A stretch of 35,472 nucleotides of DNA from an uncultured Acidimicrobiales bacterium (GTDB taxonomy: Bacteria > Actinomycetota > Acidimicrobiia > Acidimicrobiales > SHLQ01): contig CALLQB010000110.1 in NCBI GenBank assembly GCA_938015295.1, forward strand, positions 1 to 35,472, in the 5' to 3' direction. The translations under genes were made by a program, and so were the position numbers. Within the stretch, counting starts at the first letter, position 1; each line of letters starts with the position of its first letter. The notes under the pieces are model-generated. The model saw nothing but the letters and a program-made list of their open reading frames with translations, made no database searches and was not told the DNA's origin. Of the stretch, positions 32,532 to 35,472 are shown in pieces.

Positions 32532-32597
32532 GGTCCTTGATCATTGCGCATAGAAGACTGTCGATAGAACACAGAACAATTCGCCAAGAAATTTCTC

Positions 32598-32622
32598 GAA
32601 ACCAAAAACCCAACCGGTACGT
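32598..32622 (+). promoter_or_regulatory. ECF-type promoter of the sigma/partner operon
   Basis: GAAACC (32598-32603), 16 bp, CGT (32620-32622). This is the general ECF pattern (GAAAC -35, CGT -10). It lies 20 bp before ATG 32643 and would give a short leader. It implies autoregulation by the encoded sigma factor. Confidence 0.55.
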
Positions 32623-32642
32623 GAAACGTTGGTGTGTACGTG

Positions 32643-33176
32643 ATGTTCCGAAACCGCAACGCAACGGCACCCGCCGAGTTGAGCGCCTTCTACGCCGCCG
32701 AGTATCCGCGCGTCGTCGGAGCGCTGCGCTTGTACACGGGCAACCCATCGTTGGCTGAAGACATCGCCCAGGACGCGTTCGTGAAGTTGTGCCGCGACTG
32801 GGAGAAGGTTTCCCGCATGTCGGCTCCCGGTGCGTGGGTGCACCGGGTGGCGATGAATCAAGCCAAGTCGACCTTCCGGCGCAACAAGGTGGCGGCCGAC
32901 AAGGCCCCGCTTCTCCGTCCGCCCCGCGAATCGATGCAAGCCGAAGGTGTAGCTGGTGCTGCGGCAACAAGCGAAACGGTGCGTGACGCACTGCTACAGC
33001 TGCCACACGACCTTCGGGCTGTCGTAGTGCTGCGGTATTACGCCGATTTCAGCGTGGCCGAAACCGCCACCGCCCTTGGTCTTCCCGAGGGCACCGTCAA
33101 GACCCGAACCCGCAAGGCACTCGCCGAGCTCGGCGACCTCGGCCTGACCTTTGATTTGGAGTACGTGGATGTCTGA
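32643..33176 (+). CDS. ECF sigma factor, actinobacterial SigE-family-like
   Basis: 177 residues from ATG 32643; GTG 32634 is also in frame. Region 2: FYAAEYPRVVGALRLYTGNPSLAEDIAQDAFVKLCRDW (residues about 15-55), with GAWVHRVAMNQAKSTFRR completing 2.4. Region 4: LPHDLRAVVVLRYYADFSVAETATALGLPEGTVKTRTRKAL (about 120-162). An ECF-like promoter precedes it. The stop overlaps the next start by 8 bp, coupling it to a membrane-anchored partner, and the divergent gene encodes PrsW. Confidence 0.91.
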   Translation: MFRNRNATAPAELSAFYAAEYPRVVGALRLYTGNPSLAEDIAQDAFVKLCRDWEKVSRMSAPGAWVHRVAMNQAKSTFRRNKVAADKAPLLRPPRESMQAEGVAGAAATSETVRDALLQLPHDLRAVVVLRYYADFSVAETATALGLPEGTVKTRTRKALAELGDLGLTFDLEYVDV

Positions 33177-34185
33177 TCTGCACGAATTGCTCGATGACCC
33201 GACCCCCGACGTCGATCTTCCTAACCTCGACGACCTGTGGGCCAAAGGCCGCAAGCAGCGTCGCAACCGGAGTCTCGGACGAGGTGCCGTAGCGGCTGCG
33301 ATGGTTGGCCTCCTGGGAATCGGCGGGGTTCAGCTCGCCGGAAGCAACGACCAACAGACCAGCGTCGCCGAGGTCGCAGACCAAAGAGGGGGCATCGAAA
33401 GCGTTCTTCCGGCTGGGACTGCTGTAGACAGCGTCGCCAACACCAACGGTCCGCAGGTCGGCGACCACTGGCACAACGCGTTCGGAATCTATATCTGTGG
33501 CGAATTCCTGGCCGATATCCAAAGCGATCTCGACCCGGTCGGCATACATACGCACAACGACGGCCTGATCCATATTCATCCGTTCAGTTCTGCAGCCGCT
33601 GGCGACAACGCGACCCTTGGGCTGTTCGCCGAGTCTCTTGAAATCGACGATGATCTCGACGCGTGGTCGCAACGGTCCTGCACCGACGGCGAAGACAACG
33701 ACGTGCCCTCAGAGTTCAAGGTGGTGCGATGGGAAAGCGTGACGGCCCAAGATCCGGCCGAGACCGTGGTTGACGACTATCGCTCGGTCAAGCTCGTGGG
33801 CGACGGCCAGGTCATCATGGTTGCATTGGTCGCCCAAGGAGAAGCGGTGCCGATGCCCCCATCGGTAACGGCGCTTCGTGCAGCCATTGGTGCGCCAGTT
33901 CTCGACCCGCCTAGCGTCGTCACCTTCTGCCACTGGTTTGGCCAACTCGGCAGCGACGTGGCTGAGCAATACATCGGCTCGACCCAACATGTGACCGAGA
34001 TCGAAACGTTGTTGGCTCTCGCCCCAGACGAGCTTCGGGTCGACCTGGGGACCTACCTCGACTTCCTTCGGTCAGGAGCGATCGACCCGGCCACCGACCC
34101 CGAATCGACAACCGTCGGCAACTGGCCCCCAGAGGTACAGGTCGCTATCGCCAGAATCCAACGTCGCACCAACGAAATCTGCTGA
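33169..34185 (+). CDS. Single-TM, His-rich partner of the ECF sigma factor, candidate anti-sigma factor
   Basis: 338 residues from ATG 33169, overlapping the sigma stop by 8 bp. A cytoplasmic N-terminus of about 42 residues ends in a basic stretch (KGRKQRRNRS), then one membrane helix (about 44-65). The external part begins with GDHWHNAFGIYICGE and HTHNDGLIHIHPFSS (residues about 101-150), rich in His with an acidic patch, so metal binding is plausible. A second external module follows (FCHWFGQLG to the end, with Cys near both ends). Type II topology and coupling fit an anti-sigma factor, but there is no zinc-finger ASD motif. I do not know the family name. Confidence 0.8.
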   Translation: MSDLHELLDDPTPDVDLPNLDDLWAKGRKQRRNRSLGRGAVAAAMVGLLGIGGVQLAGSNDQQTSVAEVADQRGGIESVLPAGTAVDSVANTNGPQVGDHWHNAFGIYICGEFLADIQSDLDPVGIHTHNDGLIHIHPFSSAAAGDNATLGLFAESLEIDDDLDAWSQRSCTDGEDNDVPSEFKVVRWESVTAQDPAETVVDDYRSVKLVGDGQVIMVALVAQGEAVPMPPSVTALRAAIGAPVLDPPSVVTFCHWFGQLGSDVAEQYIGSTQHVTEIETLLALAPDELRVDLGTYLDFLRSGAIDPATDPESTTVGNWPPEVQVAIARIQRRTNEIC

Positions 34186-34200
34186 GCTGGTCATCGTCGC

Positions 34201-35472
34201 TCACACAGGTTGGGTCAAAGGCCACTTCGGGCCCTGACCCTGGTCGATCCAGACCGCTGCCGCCACCGCAGCGAATACGGCATCGCTACCGTTCACCGGA
34301 TCGGCTTCCGAGTCGATGATCTCAACCTCGACCTGGGGCATGTCGGACGCCCGGGCAATGCCGAATGACCGCACCGTCAAGTCGTGCACTTCACCCTGGG
34401 GGTCGATCACCATCCCTTCGGTCATGACCCAGCTATACGCCATATGGGCGGCACCGATGCAGTACGAACGAAGGACGACCTCGTCGAGCACCTGCCCCGC
34501 GTCGACCGCTATCCGGATGGTTTCGCCGTCGACAACCGCAGAGGCTGTACCTCCACTAGGCGCCGTAATAGCGCCGCTAGCACCCGTCGCAGCGGCAACC
34601 AGAACGGTGGCTTCGACCCAGCCAGCACCGCGGATATCGGCCGACGTTGGAGGTCCTGGAATCTCGACCTGTTCTACTTTCAGGCCCGGAGCGACGGCGG
34701 CAATAGCTTCGACGATTCCTGGTGTCGCCGCCACACGCAGGATCCCGGTGCCGTCGCTGTTGACGCCACCGGCAAGAGGTGGCCGTTTCGGGCCGAGCCG
34801 GGCGGTGTCTTCGCGGCTCATCAACACACGCACAGCGCGGTCGTGCTGGTTGGCGAGCCGCACGGCAACCTCGCCCACCGGCGAATCGAGCTTGCCGCCA
34901 AAGGCTCCGCCGTTGCCTAGCGCTGACGCCGCGTCGCCGCCCGGTTGTGCCCACGAGGCATCGGTTTCGAGGTAGGCCGGTTCGACCCATGTTGTTTGCA
35001 GCGTGACCTCCCACTCGCCCTCGGGCAAAGCCACCGGGTAGTCGAGTTCGGCGGTGGTACGGCGCCCTTGCACCTTGCCGGCGGCTTCGCGGGCCAGTGC
35101 AAGCGATTCGGCAACCACCCACTCGTCGGCGCCATCACCCGCTACCGAAGACCGCACAGCTACTAGCGCTTCGGCGGGCGATTCGTCGTCGGCGAAACCT
35201 CCCTCGCCGAGCGCCACGTGCGCGCCAACGTCTTGCGGCACCCCGCCTTCGATTTCGGCCCGCCGAGCGGCCGCGGTCAAGTCGCGTTCGGGCGACGGCG
35301 TGCCGTAGTACTCCCACGCCTCGGTGATTGTCTGCCAACCGGTGCACCGGCACAGGTGTGCGGCAAGTGAGCGATGCACCTTGTCGGTCGGCGCATCAGG
35401 TTCTTTGGCGCGCAGCGCCGAGTACCGCATGATGATGCCTGGGGTACAGAACCCGCACTGGCTGGCGCCGCA
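34201..35472 (-). CDS. Fused [2Fe-2S] / compact molybdenum-hydroxylase-like protein (partial, N-terminus beyond window)
   Basis: 423 visible codons; the 5' end lies past the right edge. The visible N-terminus is the second half of a CoxS/XdhC-type ferredoxin domain: CGASQCGFCTPG, then AHLCRCTGWQTI (both cluster-binding motifs of the helical [2Fe-2S] domain). About 330 residues resembling parts of the xanthine-dehydrogenase large subunit follow: a hammerhead-like stretch (VPQDVGAHVALGEGGFADD), GGAFGGKLDSPVGE (AFGGK molybdopterin motif), VLMSREDTARLGPKRPP, RGAGWVEA, and a C-terminal IGAAHMAYSW region. A normal large subunit has about 750-800 residues, so this is a shortened version fused to the Fe-S subunit. 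Substrate unknown. Confidence 0.75.
   Translation of the reverse strand, partial: CGASQCGFCTPGIIMRYSALRAKEPDAPTDKVHRSLAAHLCRCTGWQTITEAWEYYGTPSPERDLTAAARRAEIEGGVPQDVGAHVALGEGGFADDESPAEALVAVRSSVAGDGADEWVVAESLALAREAAGKVQGRRTTAELDYPVALPEGEWEVTLQTTWVEPAYLETDASWAQPGGDAASALGNGGAFGGKLDSPVGEVAVRLANQHDRAVRVLMSREDTARLGPKRPPLAGGVNSDGTGILRVAATPGIVEAIAAVAPGLKVEQVEIPGPPTSADIRGAGWVEATVLVAAATGASGAITAPSGGTASAVVDGETIRIAVDAGQVLDEVVLRSYCIGAAHMAYSWVMTEGMVIDPQGEVHDLTVRSFGIARASDMPQVEVEIIDSEADPVNGSDAVFAAVAAAVWIDQGQGPKWPLTQPV

Overview
The window looks like a chromosomal segment of a high-GC actinobacterium, most plausibly an Acidimicrobiia-type (Ilumatobacter-like) aquatic lineage. This is inferred from gene content, not from a database match: an actinobacterial GlnII/GlnA/GlnR-like nitrogen cluster, a DUF2510 domain fused to PrsW, a monoderm-type Tad pilus operon with a DUF4244-like pilin, an MrfA-like helicase, GTG/TTG starts, and many genes whose start codon lies 6-8 nt after a TANNNT box (leaderless transcription). 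There is no phage, IS element or CRISPR array. The DNA reads as ordinary dense chromosome with about 40 protein genes and one tRNA.

Layout. 1-4706 (minus): the first 1568 codons of a giant secreted surface protein with DUF11-like modules and four SdrD-B-like repeats, running off the left edge. 4775-7910 (minus): a three-gene operon for gamma-butyrobetaine/carnitine breakdown (gamma-butyrobetaine dioxygenase, BKACE-type cleavage enzyme, L-carnitine dehydrogenase), with a divergent IclR regulator and a perfect palindrome holding the likely -35 box. 8825-13372: Bcp peroxiredoxin, a TetR gene divergent from a small membrane protein with a palindromic operator on its promoter, an MrfA-like helicase and a GNAT acetyltransferase. 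13437-17675 (minus): Tad pilus operon tadZ-tadA-tadB-tadC-flp-tadE, mostly with 4-bp stop/start overlaps. 17929-21094: HAD-IB phosphatase, a second TetR gene, and a secreted GH140/DUF4038-like TIM barrel with about 17 RTX repeats. 21153-22386 (minus): ECF sigma factor, a four-TM partner and a candidate leader ORF. 22616-22711 (minus): tRNA-Sec. 22885-25818 (minus): a primary-like sigma-70 factor and NAD synthetase. 25869-27170: DUF2237 protein and a sulfotransferase. 27272-30702: glnII, then divergent glnA and a GlnR-like regulator, with four 11-bp-phased heptamers upstream of glnA. 30766-34185: small membrane protein, RidA protein, a PrsW-type intramembrane protease, and divergently an ECF sigma factor with a membrane-anchored His-rich partner. 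34201-35472 (minus): a fused [2Fe-2S]/molybdenum-hydroxylase-like protein running off the right edge.

Functional themes. (1) The carnitine operon should convert gamma-butyrobetaine to carnitine, dehydrocarnitine and betainyl-CoA; no thioesterase is present in the window. (2) The nitrogen cluster pairs two glutamine synthetases with an orphan OmpR-type regulator, and the phased repeats resemble GlnR/PhoP sites. (3) PrsW, the ECF sigma factor and its single-TM partner form a plausible self-contained regulated-proteolysis signalling unit with a good ECF-type promoter between them. (4) tRNA-Sec implies that the organism makes selenoproteins, although none is recognised here.
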